Origin: Luteibacter aegosomaticola
Lineage (GTDB): Bacteria > Pseudomonadota > Gammaproteobacteria > Xanthomonadales > Rhodanobacteraceae
Assembly (NCBI RefSeq): GCF_023078475.1
Contig: NZ_CP095741.1
Coordinates: 3,658,001-3,722,000, forward strand
Direction: 5' to 3'
Length of the DNA: 64,000 nucleotides
Part shown: in pieces, positions 19,142 through 29,800 of the stretch
How positions within the stretch are numbered: position 1 is the first letter of the stretch
Layout: the number at the start of each line of letters is the position of its first letter
Position numbers and translations under genes: made by a program
The notes under the pieces: generated by a model
What the model saw: only the letters and a program-made list of their open reading frames with translations
Told to the model about the DNA's origin: nothing
Databases searched by the model: none

Positions 19142-20413
19142 TCAGCGGGCGATGGCGACGTGCTTGGCGTCACCGAAGGTGTCGGCACCGGAGATGACGA
19201 TCTTGTCACCCTCCTTCAGGCCGTCCAGGATTTCGACCTTGTCGATGCTGCTGGCACCGACACGGATATCACGGCGATCGGCCATGCCGTCGTTGACGAC
19301 ATAAGCGTAGCGGCCAGCGCTTTCATCGACGAACGAGCCACGCTGCACGGTGAGCACGTTTTCGCGGTGATCGAGCAGGATGCGCACGGACAGGCGCTGG
19401 CTCTGGCGCAGCTGCTGCGGCGACTGGCCATCGAAGCGCAGGCGGGCTGCAACCTCGCCATTCACCACTTCGGGCGAGATGGCGCTGACCTTGCCCTTCC
19501 ATTCCTTGCCGTTGCCGGTGATCTCGCCGGGCATGCCGATGGCGAGGTCACGAGCAAAACTCTCAGGCACCTTCATCTCGACTTCGAGCGCGGTCAGGTC
19601 GATGACGCTGACCAGCTGCGCGTCCTTGGCCACCGTGGCGCGCTCGGCGATGAAGAGCTGGCCGACTTGGCCGTCGACCGGCGATTTAACGTTGAGATCA
19701 TCGACCTGGCGCTGCAGGTCTTTTACCAGCAAGACCTGGCGATCGTGCGCGAGCTTCTTGGCCTGGATATCGAAGGTCAGGCTATCGTTGTCGATCGTCA
19801 GATCGGATTGCGCGTGCTTCTGTGTAATCGCTGCCTTGTCGAGTGCGGACTTCGCCTTGTCGACGTCAGTGTTCGAGACCGCGCCCTTGTCGAACGCACC
19901 CTGATAACGGTTGAGGTCGCGCGCGGCGGCGGTCTGGTCGACCACGGCGCTGTCGTAAGCCTTTTGCAACTCCGAGCGCTTCTTGCGGGCATCGACCTGC
20001 GCGCGCAGGTATTCGACTTCCATGGCATCGGCCGCCGACTGTTCCTGCGCGAGCTTGTTGGTGAGCTCCGGGCTGGTAACGACCGCGAGCACCTGGCCTT
20101 TCTTCACCACATCGCCGGCATGCACCTGCATGACCACGGCACCGCCGTAAGGCGCATACATGGTGGGGCTGACCGCAGCGACAACCTTGCCTTCGGCGGC
20201 GATATCGCGAACGAAGGGCCCACGGGTCACGGTGCCGAACGAGAGGCGTGAAGCACTGACCGACGTGTCCGCGGAGAACATCGTCGCAATCTTCGGAATG
20301 GAGAAACCAATGGCCACCAGCACCGCCAGCGCGCCACCGGCGATGATCAGCTTGCGGTAGCGGTTGGGGGCGACCGCGACAAGGCGGTCCTGGGCGGAGG
20401 TGTCTCGGATCAT
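19142..20413 (-). CDS. Periplasmic adaptor (membrane fusion) protein of the HlyD/MacA type
   Basis: A 423-residue adaptor with a cytoplasmic N-terminus, one membrane helix (21-39), a biotinyl-lipoyl-like half (YAPYGGAVVMQVHAGDVVKKGQVL), a long alpha-helical hairpin (about 120-240), the second lipoyl half (LNVKSPVDGQVGQLF), then beta-barrel and membrane-proximal domains. Such adaptors bridge inner-membrane ABC permeases to a TolC-like outer-membrane channel. No TolC gene is nearby, so a distant one must be used. It is the first gene of the efflux operon. An AGGGA site precedes the ATG, and the sigma-54 promoter lies about 35 bases upstream of the start codon. Confidence 0.93.
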   Translation of the reverse strand: MIRDTSAQDRLVAVAPNRYRKLIIAGGALAVLVAIGFSIPKIATMFSADTSVSASRLSFGTVTRGPFVRDIAAEGKVVAAVSPTMYAPYGGAVVMQVHAGDVVKKGQVLAVVTSPELTNKLAQEQSAADAMEVEYLRAQVDARKKRSELQKAYDSAVVDQTAAARDLNRYQGAFDKGAVSNTDVDKAKSALDKAAITQKHAQSDLTIDNDSLTFDIQAKKLAHDRQVLLVKDLQRQVDDLNVKSPVDGQVGQLFIAERATVAKDAQLVSVIDLTALEVEMKVPESFARDLAIGMPGEITGNGKEWKGKVSAISPEVVNGEVAARLRFDGQSPQQLRQSQRLSVRILLDHRENVLTVQRGSFVDESAGRYAYVVNDGMADRRDIRVGASSIDKVEILDGLKEGDKIVISGADTFGDAKHVAIAR

Positions 20414-20446
20414 GGCGGCTTCCCTGGAGTACTTGCCAGGGACTTG

Positions 20447-20463
20447 AGCAAGCCGCGTGCCAA
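20447..20463 (-). promoter_or_regulatory. Sigma-54 (RpoN) promoter of the ABC efflux operon
   Basis: Read on the minus strand, the sequence is TTGGCACGCGGCTTGCT: a perfect TGGCAC-N5-TTGC[AT] match. The -24 GG lies at 20461-20460 and the -12 GC at 20449-20448. This predicts transcription from about 20436, giving a leader of about 23 bases to the adaptor ATG at 20413. It agrees with the presence of an NtrC-type activator gene in the same operon. Confidence 0.85.
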
Positions 20464-20518
20464 CCTAAAAACTCGCTTTATTTCCGCAAGTTACAGACAA
20501 GCACTCGTTCATTCGCGG

Positions 20519-20542
20519 TGTCCGCGGACAGGTGTCCGGACA
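20519..20542. promoter_or_regulatory. Two palindromic sites, candidate enhancer for the sigma-54 activator
   Basis: TGTCCGCGGACA (20519-20530) and TGTCCGGACA (20533-20542) are perfect dyads with the same TGTCC/GGACA half-sites, separated by two bases. They lie about 85-105 bases upstream of the predicted sigma-54 start site, the usual distance for an enhancer bound by an NtrC-like protein. The activator encoded at 9356-10690 is the natural candidate to bind them. Binding is inferred. Confidence 0.65.
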
Positions 20543-20575
20543 GTACCCGAACCCACAACGGTCACCGCCAGCTGT

Positions 20576-20643
20576 CGTAGGAGCGCGCTTGCGCGCGATG
20601 GGGCGTGCCGCAAGCCCCCATCGCGCGCCAGCGCGCTCCTACA
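20576..20643. repeat. REP-like inverted repeat pair
   Basis: GTAGGAGCGCGCTTGCGCGC followed by GATGGGG is inverted after an ~11-base loop, ending in GCGCGCTCCTAC. The long GC-rich stem lies just downstream of the stop of the gene at 20654 and upstream of the efflux operon regulatory sites. It belongs to the GTAGGAGCGCGC family seen at 21599, 48941 and 54229. It may also act as a transcription barrier. Confidence 0.85.
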
Positions 20644-20653
20644 AGTGCAGGTA

Positions 20654-21217
20654 TCAGCGGGAAATCGCGACGGATTCCGAGACGGCGATATCGCGGGCGA
20701 CGCCGCGGCCCAGCGAAGAAATGCTGACTTCACGCGCGCCGAGGACATCGAAACCGACGAGGCGGCGACGCTGGAAGCTGAGCACGCGGGCACGGCATGC
20801 GCGCAGCCAGTCGCGATCCGGCGCGCGGCGGTCCGGCGCGTCGACGGGCGTGGCACCGGCGAACAGGCCGTCCCATGCGAGGTAATCGGTATCGGGGAGC
20901 AGATAGATACGCGCGAGCGTGTCGCCGTCCGCGCTGACGCAATCAAGCCACTCACGGGGACCTTCGGCGGTGACCGCGCAGGTTAGCCCCACACAATGCG
21001 TGGACATGAGCGGTGCCAGTTCCACGTTCTCGACGAGGCAGCCGGCGGGCGGCACGGCCTGGTCGGGGCAACGGGTGGACGGCGGCGCGAGGTAAAGCAC
21101 TCCCCCCAACTGGCCGAGTCCCTCCACCAGCGTGCGCGGCGGTACCGCGAGCCAGCGGGTCATGGAACCGTTGCGAGCGCGCGACTGCACGCCAAAGGAT
21201 GCGAGCCAACCGAACAT
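20654..21217 (-). CDS. Conserved hypothetical protein downstream of hemP
   Basis: A 187-residue protein without a signal peptide or membrane helix. I do not recognise the family with certainty. The middle (WLDCVSADGDTLARIYLLPDTDYLAWDGLF) has the look of a soluble beta-rich domain, and there are five or six Cys in the first two thirds, including CLVENVEL and THCVGLTC. It starts at an ATG with GGGAGA upstream and follows hemP after 90 bases on the same strand, so it is probably expressed with hemP from the Fur-regulated promoter. A role in haem or iron handling is inferred from this position only. Confidence 0.7.
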   Translation of the reverse strand: MFGWLASFGVQSRARNGSMTRWLAVPPRTLVEGLGQLGGVLYLAPPSTRCPDQAVPPAGCLVENVELAPLMSTHCVGLTCAVTAEGPREWLDCVSADGDTLARIYLLPDTDYLAWDGLFAGATPVDAPDRRAPDRDWLRACRARVLSFQRRRLVGFDVLGAREVSISSLGRGVARDIAVSESVAISR

Positions 21218-21307
21218 GGGCGTCTCCCGGTGACGGCCTGTAAGAGATGCCTGGCTGGCGGCGAGGGGAGGCCCGCGTGGCTTGGCGTCGGGGAGATGAA
21301 AGCGGGA

Positions 21308-21505
21308 TTACTTGGTGAGGATGAGCTTGTCGTTGCGCGTCAGGCGCAGGTGGTACTCCGCGCCCTGGTGCTCAATGACGAGCTCGCGAGAACCATCGAG
21401 GAGGTTCTTGCTTTCGATACGGCGGGCGGTGGCGGCGACAGCGCGCAGCGGCACGACCTTGTCGCGGCCGGCGGCTTCGTTCAGGGGAAGGCTTCTCATC
21501 AACAT
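21308..21505 (-). CDS. hemP: Hemin uptake protein HemP
   Basis: A 65-residue protein whose C-terminal 40 residues carry the HemP/HmuP signature: RIESKNLLDGSRELVIEHQG, then YHLRLTRNDKLILTK. HemP-family proteins are small factors needed for haem uptake in several proteobacteria, in some acting as regulators of haem receptor genes. GGAGAG lies six bases before the ATG at 21505. A Fur-box-like sequence lies about 36 bases upstream, which supports induction by iron limitation. Confidence 0.92.
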   Translation of the reverse strand: MLMRSLPLNEAAGRDKVVPLRAVAATARRIESKNLLDGSRELVIEHQGAEYHLRLTRNDKLILTK

Positions 21506-21540
21506 GGCTAACTCTCCGCAAGTGAGGGTGCGGAGTTGAT

Positions 21541-21559
21541 GATAATGATTCTCAATTAC
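21541..21559 (-). promoter_or_regulatory. Fur box upstream of hemP
   Basis: GATAATGATTCTCAATTAC matches about 14 of the 19 positions of the Fur consensus GATAATGATAATCATTATC, including a perfect left half-site. It lies 36-54 bases upstream of the hemP start, where Fur-Fe(II) would block the promoter. Confidence 0.75.
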
Positions 21560-21598
21560 GAGTCAAGCCTTTTGTGGCTTACCGCTCGTATCGGCGCT

Positions 21599-21627
21599 GA
21601 TCGCGCGCAAGCGCGCTCCTACACCTA
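21599..21627. repeat. Single REP-like unit
   Basis: GATCGCGCGCAAGCGCGCTC followed by CTACACC is the reverse complement of the GTAGGAGCGCGCTTGCGCGC unit at 20578. It lies between the chpC stop and the hemP promoter. Confidence 0.75.
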
Positions 21628-21655
21628 CAGGCTAGGGGCACGCTTGCGGTAGGGA

Positions 21656-22126
21656 TCAGGCGGCTTCCTGCATGTCCACGAGCGTGGCTTCAATGGCCTC
21701 GAGATCCGGGATCACGGCCGTGTCGTCGCGGACCAGCACGTAGGCGCGGACACCGAACGGCAGGTCGTGCCCGTCGTGGGTGGGCAGGAGGAGCTCCGCG
21801 TTGAGCGTGGTCAGGCGCGGGAAGCCGTGGGTGAGCACGGCGATGTAAGGCATCTCGGCACGGTTGCCGATGGCCTTGAGCACGGCCACGCGCGCCGCCT
21901 GCGGCGCGGCGTCCTCGGGCAGCTTCGCCACGTGGTCGAAGCTGACCAGCGGGATGTGCCAGCCGCGCCACTCGATGCGGCCAGCCAGCCACTCAGGGGC
22001 ATCCGCCACGGGCTCGACACCGGCAAGGGTGATCACTTCGGCCACGGCGGCGTTCGGCAGCAGCAGGCGCAGGCCACCGCTGGGAATCAGGACGCAGCGG
22101 ATTTCGCGCGGTAACGGTTCGCTCAT
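21656..22126 (-). CDS. chpC: CheW-like protein of the Pil-Chp system (ChpC)
   Basis: A 156-residue single CheW domain (residues about 8-150), with the LLLPNAAVAEVI first strand and the ARVAVLKAIGNRAEMPYIAVL core. CheW proteins link receptors to the CheA-type kinase, and ChpC is the second such adaptor in Pil-Chp systems. The start overlaps the chpB stop by 4 bases (22123-22126), so the genes are translationally coupled. It is the last gene of the operon. Confidence 0.88.
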   Translation of the reverse strand: MSEPLPREIRCVLIPSGGLRLLLPNAAVAEVITLAGVEPVADAPEWLAGRIEWRGWHIPLVSFDHVAKLPEDAAPQAARVAVLKAIGNRAEMPYIAVLTHGFPRLTTLNAELLLPTHDGHDLPFGVRAYVLVRDDTAVIPDLEAIEATLVDMQEAA

Positions 22127-23844
22127 GGGAATTCCTCGTTCAGTTTCCTGGCCAGCGCGGCGACATCGCCTGCGTAGCCGGCCACGCGCTCCTCGCGGAT
22201 GCCCGTGACCATGTGGCCGCGCTCGTCTTCGGGTGGAACAGCCTGAACCCAGACGCGGCCACCACCGTCATACACCGCCTGCGAACCCGCGACGGCATCG
22301 TTACCCTGCCCTGCAAACACAATTGCCAGCGCATCCGCGCCGAAGCCTCCGGCGAGCGTGCTGAGAATGCCGTCGATCGAAGGGCCAGCCGCGTTGTAGG
22401 CGCTACCGTCGTCGCGCACGCTGACGGTGCCATCGCGGCGGACCTGGACATGGGCCCCACGAGGAACGATCAGGACCTCGCCATGCGCCGTCGGCACGCC
22501 ATCGGCGGCTACCTGCCCACGCCCGAGCCGCTGCACCAGCGCGGCGGTATCGCCGGTGTGGTGTGCCGCGACCAGGATGGTCGCCGGCAGCCTTCCCGGC
22601 ATGGCCGCGAGGAACAGGCGGATCGCGTCCTCGCTCTCCACGCCACCGGCCAACGCCACCACGCGGCGAACCGCTCGGGTGCTGGTCTCGAGGATCATTT
22701 CGTGGGTGAACTTTCCGTCCGTGCTGGGCGCGATAGCCTCTTCCAGCGAAACCAGTTCCAGTTTGAGGCCCGGTTCAATCGCCACGCTGCCATCGTCGAC
22801 GACATCCTGCGCGAGGAATTCGGCGGCCGTCATGGTTTCGATGCCGAACTCCGATGCGTCCGGACGGGGCGCTGCTTCAGGCACGATCGTGTCGTGGTCC
22901 ACCAGATCCCACTCAGGGACCGGCGGCGGCACGTAATCCGTGGTGCGCGAGGTGATTTCGAGCTTGGGCGACGCCTCCGCAACCGTGTCGGCGATAGCCT
23001 CGTCCACGGGTGCCAGGCTGAACTGGCTTGCATCGAACTCGCGTTCGACGGGCGCCGTGGGCGCCGGCGATTCGTCGACGACTTCAAAACCTGAAAGGTC
23101 GAGCGACGCGAGGTCGGTCAACTCAAGCGGCATGGACGGGAGATCGTCAATCCCGTCGGTGCCATGCACGTTTGCCGCGCCAGACTCGGCTAGTGCGGCT
23201 TCGAGCTCAGCGGCGAGGTCAACGACATCACCGCCCTCCCCTTCTTCGACCGGGTCGGCAAGGGGCGTGGAAAACTCGAGTTCATCCGCGACATCGCTCT
23301 CGATATCCGCGACGGCGTCGAGCGACACGAGCGGCTCGGCGGCACCGGCTTCGAACGCTGGCACCTCGGGATACCCGTGCACGCCCGTGATCGACAGGTC
23401 GCCAGCCACCGGTTCGGCAAGGGCTTCTTCCGCCGGCGCGGGCTCGCTTGCGAGCGCGGCGATACGCGGCTCGATGGCACGGGCATCTTCCGGGCGCGGC
23501 GGATCAAGCGGCGACACGCCCACAAGCTTCGCGGCAAGGTGGCGCGCCCAACGGGCGCGGTCCCAGCCTTCCAGCGTGCGGCTGGCATCGGCATCGTTGA
23601 AGACGAGGCGCGGGTGCCCACCCTCGACCGTCTCGTACAGGCGATCGAGGTCGTCGTCGCTGGGATCGTCCAGGTCGACGACCACGACATCGGCCGACGA
23701 GCCGACGAGTTCTGCCGGAGCGAAGGCCTTCAGGTCGGACTCGTAAACGATCCGCGCGCCCTGCGCGACGAGGGCGTCGCGCAGGTGGGCCGATAGGCCC
23801 GCGTCATCGAAGAGCAGCGCGACGGACGGCTCGCGTTCAACCAT
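22123..23844 (-). CDS. chpB: CheB-like methylesterase domain protein of the Pil-Chp system (ChpB)
   Basis: A 573-residue protein. The N-terminus (1-100) looks like a degenerate receiver (VALLFDDAGLSAHL, VVVVDLDDP). An acidic, low-complexity linker of about 270 residues follows, and the CheB methylesterase domain is at about 385-573. By alignment to E. coli CheB, the catalytic His (AAHHTGD, about 426) and Asp (GQGNDAVAG, Asp516) are kept. However, the Ser of the GASTGG motif is replaced: the region reads VVALAGGVESEDAIR and has no Ser at the nucleophile position. A CheR (PilK) gene is also missing from the operon. The protein may therefore be an inactive scaffold. It overlaps chpA by 8 bases. 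Confidence 0.85.
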   Translation of the reverse strand: MVEREPSVALLFDDAGLSAHLRDALVAQGARIVYESDLKAFAPAELVGSSADVVVVDLDDPSDDDLDRLYETVEGGHPRLVFNDADASRTLEGWDRARWARHLAAKLVGVSPLDPPRPEDARAIEPRIAALASEPAPAEEALAEPVAGDLSITGVHGYPEVPAFEAGAAEPLVSLDAVADIESDVADELEFSTPLADPVEEGEGGDVVDLAAELEAALAESGAANVHGTDGIDDLPSMPLELTDLASLDLSGFEVVDESPAPTAPVEREFDASQFSLAPVDEAIADTVAEASPKLEITSRTTDYVPPPVPEWDLVDHDTIVPEAAPRPDASEFGIETMTAAEFLAQDVVDDGSVAIEPGLKLELVSLEEAIAPSTDGKFTHEMILETSTRAVRRVVALAGGVESEDAIRLFLAAMPGRLPATILVAAHHTGDTAALVQRLGRGQVAADGVPTAHGEVLIVPRGAHVQVRRDGTVSVRDDGSAYNAAGPSIDGILSTLAGGFGADALAIVFAGQGNDAVAGSQAVYDGGGRVWVQAVPPEDERGHMVTGIREERVAGYAGDVAALARKLNEEFP

Positions 23845-26800
23845 GGGTTACTCCGAGCACGTCGTTGATCTGCACCACCAGGTCGTTCTCCTGGTAGGGC
23901 TTGCCGATGTAACGGTCCACACCGATGTCGAACGCGCGCTGGCGGTGCTTATCGCCCGTACGCGAGGTGATCATGATGATCGGAACCCCGGCCAGGCGCT
24001 CGTCGGCCTTCATGGCCGTGGCGAGCTCATAGCCATCCATGCGCGGCATCTCGATATCGAGCAGCATGAGGTCGGGCACGCGTTCGTTGAGCTTTTCAAG
24101 CGCGTCGATACCGTCCTTCGCCGTCATCACCTCGAACTCGTGGCGTTCCAGCACGCGACCGGTCACCTTGCGCATGGTGATCGAATCATCGACCACCATG
24201 ACAAGCGGCTTGACGCGTACTTCGTCCTGCTTGCGCGGGGCATGCGGGATGGCCGCCTCGGCCTCGAACGCCCGGCGCGCAACGCCGTGACGGACGAGCG
24301 GGGCGAGGTCGAGAATCATGAGCACCGAGCCGTCACCCATGATGGTGGCGCCGAGGATACCCGGGACCGAGCTGACCTGCGGACCGACCGGCTTGACCAC
24401 GATTTCGCGCGAACCGAGCACGGCATCCACGCGGATGGCGGCGCGGAGATCGCCCGAGCGGGCGAGCAGCAGCGGGATATCGCCATCATCAGGCGAGCCG
24501 ATGATGTGCATGCCGAGCAGCTGTGGCAGGTCGTGGATCGCGTAGTCCTCGCTGGCGTACTCGAACAGCGGATCGGTATCCGCCATGCGATGGGCCAGCT
24601 CGTTCGGCTCGACCTTGGCCACGCCATGCACCGAGGTCATCGGGATGGCGAAGTTGGTTTCACCGATACGCACGATCAGGGCCTGGGTCACCGCGAGGGT
24701 AAACGGCAGGCGCATCACGAAGGTCGTACCCGTGCCGCGCTGCGATTCGATCGCCAGCGTGCCGCCGAGCTGTTTGATCTCGTTGGCGACCACGTCCATG
24801 CCGACGCCACGGCCCGCCACCTGGGTGACCTTCTCCGCGGTGGAGAAACCCGGGACCTGGGTGAGCTGGAAGATCTGGTCGTCGGAAACACGGGCATCCG
24901 GGCGCAGCAGGCCGCGCTCGATCGCCTTTTCACGGATCGCGTCGCGATCCATGCCGGCACCGTCATCGGAGAGGCGCACGACCACTTCCGTGGCTTCACG
25001 AGCCACCTGGATGCGAACGGTGCCTTCTGGGTTCTTGCCCGCTTCTTCGCGCGCGTCCGGCGCTTCGATGCCGTGGGCAACCGCGTTGCGCAGCATGTGC
25101 TCGAACGGCGCCTTGATGCGGTCGAGCATGTTGCGGTCCATTTCGCCGTTGGCGCCTTCCACCACCAGCTGGGCGCGCTTGCCCACATCCGAGGCGGCCT
25201 GGCGCAGCGTGCGGCGAAGGTTTGGCACCATCGCGTCGAACGGCAACATGCGCGTCTGCATGAGGCCTTCCTGCAGCTCCGCGTTGACCTTCTGCTGCTG
25301 CAACAGCAGCGTTTCGGTCTGGCGGGTCAGGTCGTCCATCATGGTCTGCAGCGACACAAGGTCGGAGACCGATTCGGCGAGCGCACGCGAGTACTGCTGG
25401 AGCTGCGAGAAGCGATCGAGTTCGAGCGGATCGAACGTGGCCGCCGTATCGCGGTTCTCCTGGTGGTAACGCGCGATGATCTGCGTTTCGGTCTCGATTT
25501 CGAGCATGCGCAGCTGGCTGCGCAGGCGGCTTACCGTCTGTTCGTGCTCGGTAAGGGTCGAACGGAAGCTGGCCGTCTGCTGTTCCAGGCGCGAACGGTA
25601 GATCGACACTTCGCCGGCGTGGTTCACCAGCGTATCGAGCATGTCCGCGCGGACGCGGATCTGTTCCTGCGAAGCACGCTGGAGCTCTTCCTCCTCCATT
25701 TCCGGGAGAAGGTCGGGCAACACGCGGTCGAGGACAGGCACGGGCTCGGGCTGCGGAGCGGCCGGTGTATAGGCCTCCGGCTGTGCCGCGGCTTCGCGTT
25801 CTTCGCGATAGCTCTCGGCCGTGACCGTATCGGGCGCGATCGGAGCACCGGCAAGGCGCGCGAACGGTTCGATGTCCGCCTCGCTGATGCCGATGGGCTG
25901 ATCCTTCGAGATCGCCACGATCATGCGGTGCAGGCGATCGAAGCCGTTCTCCATCGCCTCGATGGCCGGGCCATCGCTTTCGCGCTGGCCGCCGGCGACC
26001 GCATCGAGCAGGGCTTCCATCGCGTGCGAGAAATCGCCCACGGTAGCAAGGCCCGCCATGCGTGCGCTGCCCTTCAACGTGTGGAGGTCGCGCTGCAAGG
26101 CGGCGACATGCTCGCCCTGCTGCGGCTCCGAGCGCCAGCCTGCCAGCGAAGCATCGGCCTGGTCGAGGATCTCACGCGCTTCTTCCACGAACACTTCGAG
26201 GAGATCGGGGTCGATGTCGGCGTATGGCGAGAGCTCCGGCACGAGTGCCGGCGCTTCGTCTTCGACCGGAGTGTGCACCGGCTCGGCGATAGGCTCGTGG
26301 GACTGGTCTTCGATGACGACCGGTTCTTCTTCCTCTGCGTGGACAGCATAGGCTTCGGGAGCGGTAGTCGCTTCGACCTGCGGTTCTTCGGTTTCGGCTT
26401 CGCTGGACGGAGCGTCGGCGAACGGGACTTCCTCGAGGAGGCCGTCGTCGGTGTGCAGGACGTCGCCGTCGTGCGACATCGGCTGCGGCAGCTCGGCTTC
26501 GATCTCAGACTCGGCTTCAGCTTCAGCTTCGACCGAGGGCGTCGTATCAACGACCGGCGGCTCGTCGAAGGCGATGCGCGATTCGACCTGGGCTTCACCG
26601 ACGAGGTTGCGCCAGGCAGCCTCTTCGTTCGGGTCGTACTGCGTAATGGGCGTCACGTCGACCGGCGGCGGCTCGACGGAGAACCCTTCGAACGACGCCA
26701 GCAGCTCGGCCGTCAGGTCGTGCTCGTTGTCGACAAGGTTGATCGGCGTCAGCTCGATCGGCGCCAGCTCGGCATCCAGAGCCACTGGTTCGTCGGCGTC

Positions 26801-29800
26801 GACGAGCGGCTGCGGCTCGTCGGACACGGCGAACGCCGGCTCGGTCTGTTCCGGCTCGACCGATTCCGGCTCGGACAGCTCCAGCGACTCGGGCAGGTCC
26901 AACGACGCAACGAAATCCGTCGGCTGGGCATCGTCCGACGGCTCGGGCGTTGCGGCCGCGTCCAGATCGGCGAGTTCGCCCGCCAGCATGGCTTCCAGCT
27001 CGGCTTCGAGCGAGTCGCCCACGACCGGCTCCGGCACGTGCGCGTCGTGGGCGTGCGCTGCCTCGTCGGCAGCATGCTGGGCCAGATGCGCTTCGGCTTC
27101 GCGAACGTCGGCATCGAAGCGGGTTTCCTCGTTGAGGAAGGCTTCAAGTTCGGCTTCGTCAAGCTCGGAGAGCGGCTCGGCGGCAGGTGCCTCGGGGGAC
27201 GCTTCCGCGACCACCGGGGTTTCCGATACGTCCTCGATGGGCTCGGCAACGAACGGCGCTTCGAACGCAGGTGCATCGAAAGCCAGTTCGTCGACCAACG
27301 GCTGCTCGACGACGGGTGCCTCGTAGGCCGACGCTTCGGCCACCGGCTCATCGTCGAGCGGCAGCGGGTCGGGCTCATAAAGGATATGGGCGACCGTGGC
27401 TTCCGGCTGCTCATCGCGCAGGGCGATGATCTGGGCAGCCAGGGCCGACACGTCCGGCACGCGCGGGTCTTCGGTATCGAAGAGGTCCATGACGTGATCG
27501 ACGAGATCGGCCGCGTCGGTCAGCGCATCCACGCCGGCCGGGCGCAGCGGCACGCCGCTCGCGCGAACGCGCTTGATCAGGCCTTCCAGCGGGGCAAGCA
27601 CCTGGATCAGCACCGGGATATCGACCATGCCGATCGCGCCGTGCAACGTATGCACGGCACGCAGCAGGCCATCGTCCACCGGCAGTTCGCCATCGCCAGC
27701 GCGAGCGAGGTTCGCGCGGATGATATTCAGGTACTGAGCGACTTCCGTGCGCAGGATATCAAGCAGCACGGCATCGACCGGCGGGAGCGGCGGTGCGGTG
27801 TAGATCGGTTCTTCGGCCGGCGCGGGTTCCGGCTCGGCCGGCGTGGCCTGGCCGTAGCCAGCGAACGCGGCGGTGGGCACGGCGGCGATCGTGTCGCGCA
27901 GCACGCGGCGCTTCACCTTGGTGCGGACCTTCTGCACCGCGTTGCGTGCAACGTCTTCGACGAACGCCGTGTCGCCCAGCGAGAGGCGGTCGGCGGTCTC
28001 CATGATCGCGGCGATCGGCGCCGTCACCTGGGTATCGCCTTCCAGTGCCGCCTTCAACTGCGGCAGGGCATCCACCGCGTGGCGGACGAGCGCCTGCACG
28101 CCTTCGTTCGGAGCGATCGTGCCATCGAGCACGCGGTTAAGCATGTTCTCGACCTTCCAGGCGAACTCGCCCAGGAGGCGGGCGCCGACCAACCGGCCGG
28201 AACCCTTCAGGGTGTGGAAGGAGCGACGGATCGGGATCAGCGCATCCGCGCGTTCCGGGTCGGCAACCCACGAGGCAAGCGCCTTGCGCAGGTTATCGAT
28301 TTCTTCCTGGGTTTCCTCAAGGAAGATTTCGCGGATCTCGTCGTCGATACCGTCGACGGTGATCTGGAAGCCCGCAAAGTCGGCCACGCCGGCGTCGCCA
28401 CCGACTTCCTGTTCGATTTCTTCCTCGATCTCCACCCACTCCTCGTCCGCGCCGGAGGGCGTGGCAGTCGTGGCGGCGGCAGCCGCTGCCGCCACTTCGG
28501 CGTCGGTCGGCGGCTCGTCGACAAGATCGAAACTATCGGCAAAGCTGGACACGGCTTCGCCGGCATCCGCACTGCTGGACGGCACTGCGATGTGCTCGAC
28601 GGCGGCGGCCTCGATGTCTTCGATGGCGTCGCTGCCAAGGCCCTCGCTGGCCTCATCGACCGGCACGGGCCAGTAGCCGAGCTCGGCCAGGCTCTGCTGG
28701 GTTACGTCAAGAATGTGGTCCAGGCCACCACGATGTTCGCGGGCGGCTTCAAGGTAGTACTCGAGTGCGGCCACGGCATCGGCCAGGCGGTCCATCTGGG
28801 CACCGTTCGGCACGCGGCGATCACCGAGCAGCTCGCGGTGGATGAACAAGCCGATGCCGTCGGCGAGATCGCCCGGGCGCGGCGCGCCCAGCATGCGCAT
28901 GGCGCCGCCGATTTCAGCCATGAGCTCCGGCGCACCGGCAAGCTCGTCATGGTTCCACTGCGATTCGACGAAGGCGACGATGGCGTCCTTGACCTTCGAG
29001 GTGTTCGCGGTGGCTTCGCGCATCAGCGCGGTAAGGATGTGGCGCGCTTCGCTGCGCGGGAGCGGCGACGGGCCGCTATCGGACAACGGCGTATCGCCTT
29101 CCGCGCCGAGGCGTTCAATGTGGTCATCGAGCGAGGCTTCGACGTACAGAAGCGCACCCGCCACGTCGAGCAGGGATTCTTCGTCCGGCGCACGCGCGCC
29201 CGTGGCGATCTCACCGAGGATCCGGCGCTGTTCGCCCACGACACGACGCGGGACGCCCAGGGCAAGCATGCCCAGCGTATCGCCCACGCGATCGAGCACG
29301 TCGGCCTGCGGACCGAGCTGGCCCGGGTCACCGTCGGGACGGCGCAGGAACAGGTCCAGGGATTCCTTGACGCGCAGCAGGTCTTCCTTGATCGCGGCGG
29401 ACACCGTATCGAGGAGCTGGCGGTTGTGGCCCGACATGGAACCACGGGCGTGCTCGACCTCGGCCGCACGCGGCAGCAGGCCATCCAGGCGGTAAGCCTG
29501 GCGCAGCTCGTCGATGCGATCGCTGCCGGACTTGGCCTGCGCGACGTAATAGAGAAGCTTGCGGGCGAGTTCATCCGAATCGCCCGTGAGCATGGCTTCC
29601 TCGCCACCATCCACGAGCTCGCGGATGGAGCGGTCGACGCGGCCGATCAGCTGGCGCACGTCCTTTTCATGCGCACGCAGCACGCCGCGCTCAAGGCCTT
29701 CGAGCACACCGGCGGCGATCCACCACAGGCGACGGCCCGCGATGGTGTAGCAACGAGCAGCGATGCTATCGAGCGTGGCACGCATGCCGAGCAGCTGGCG

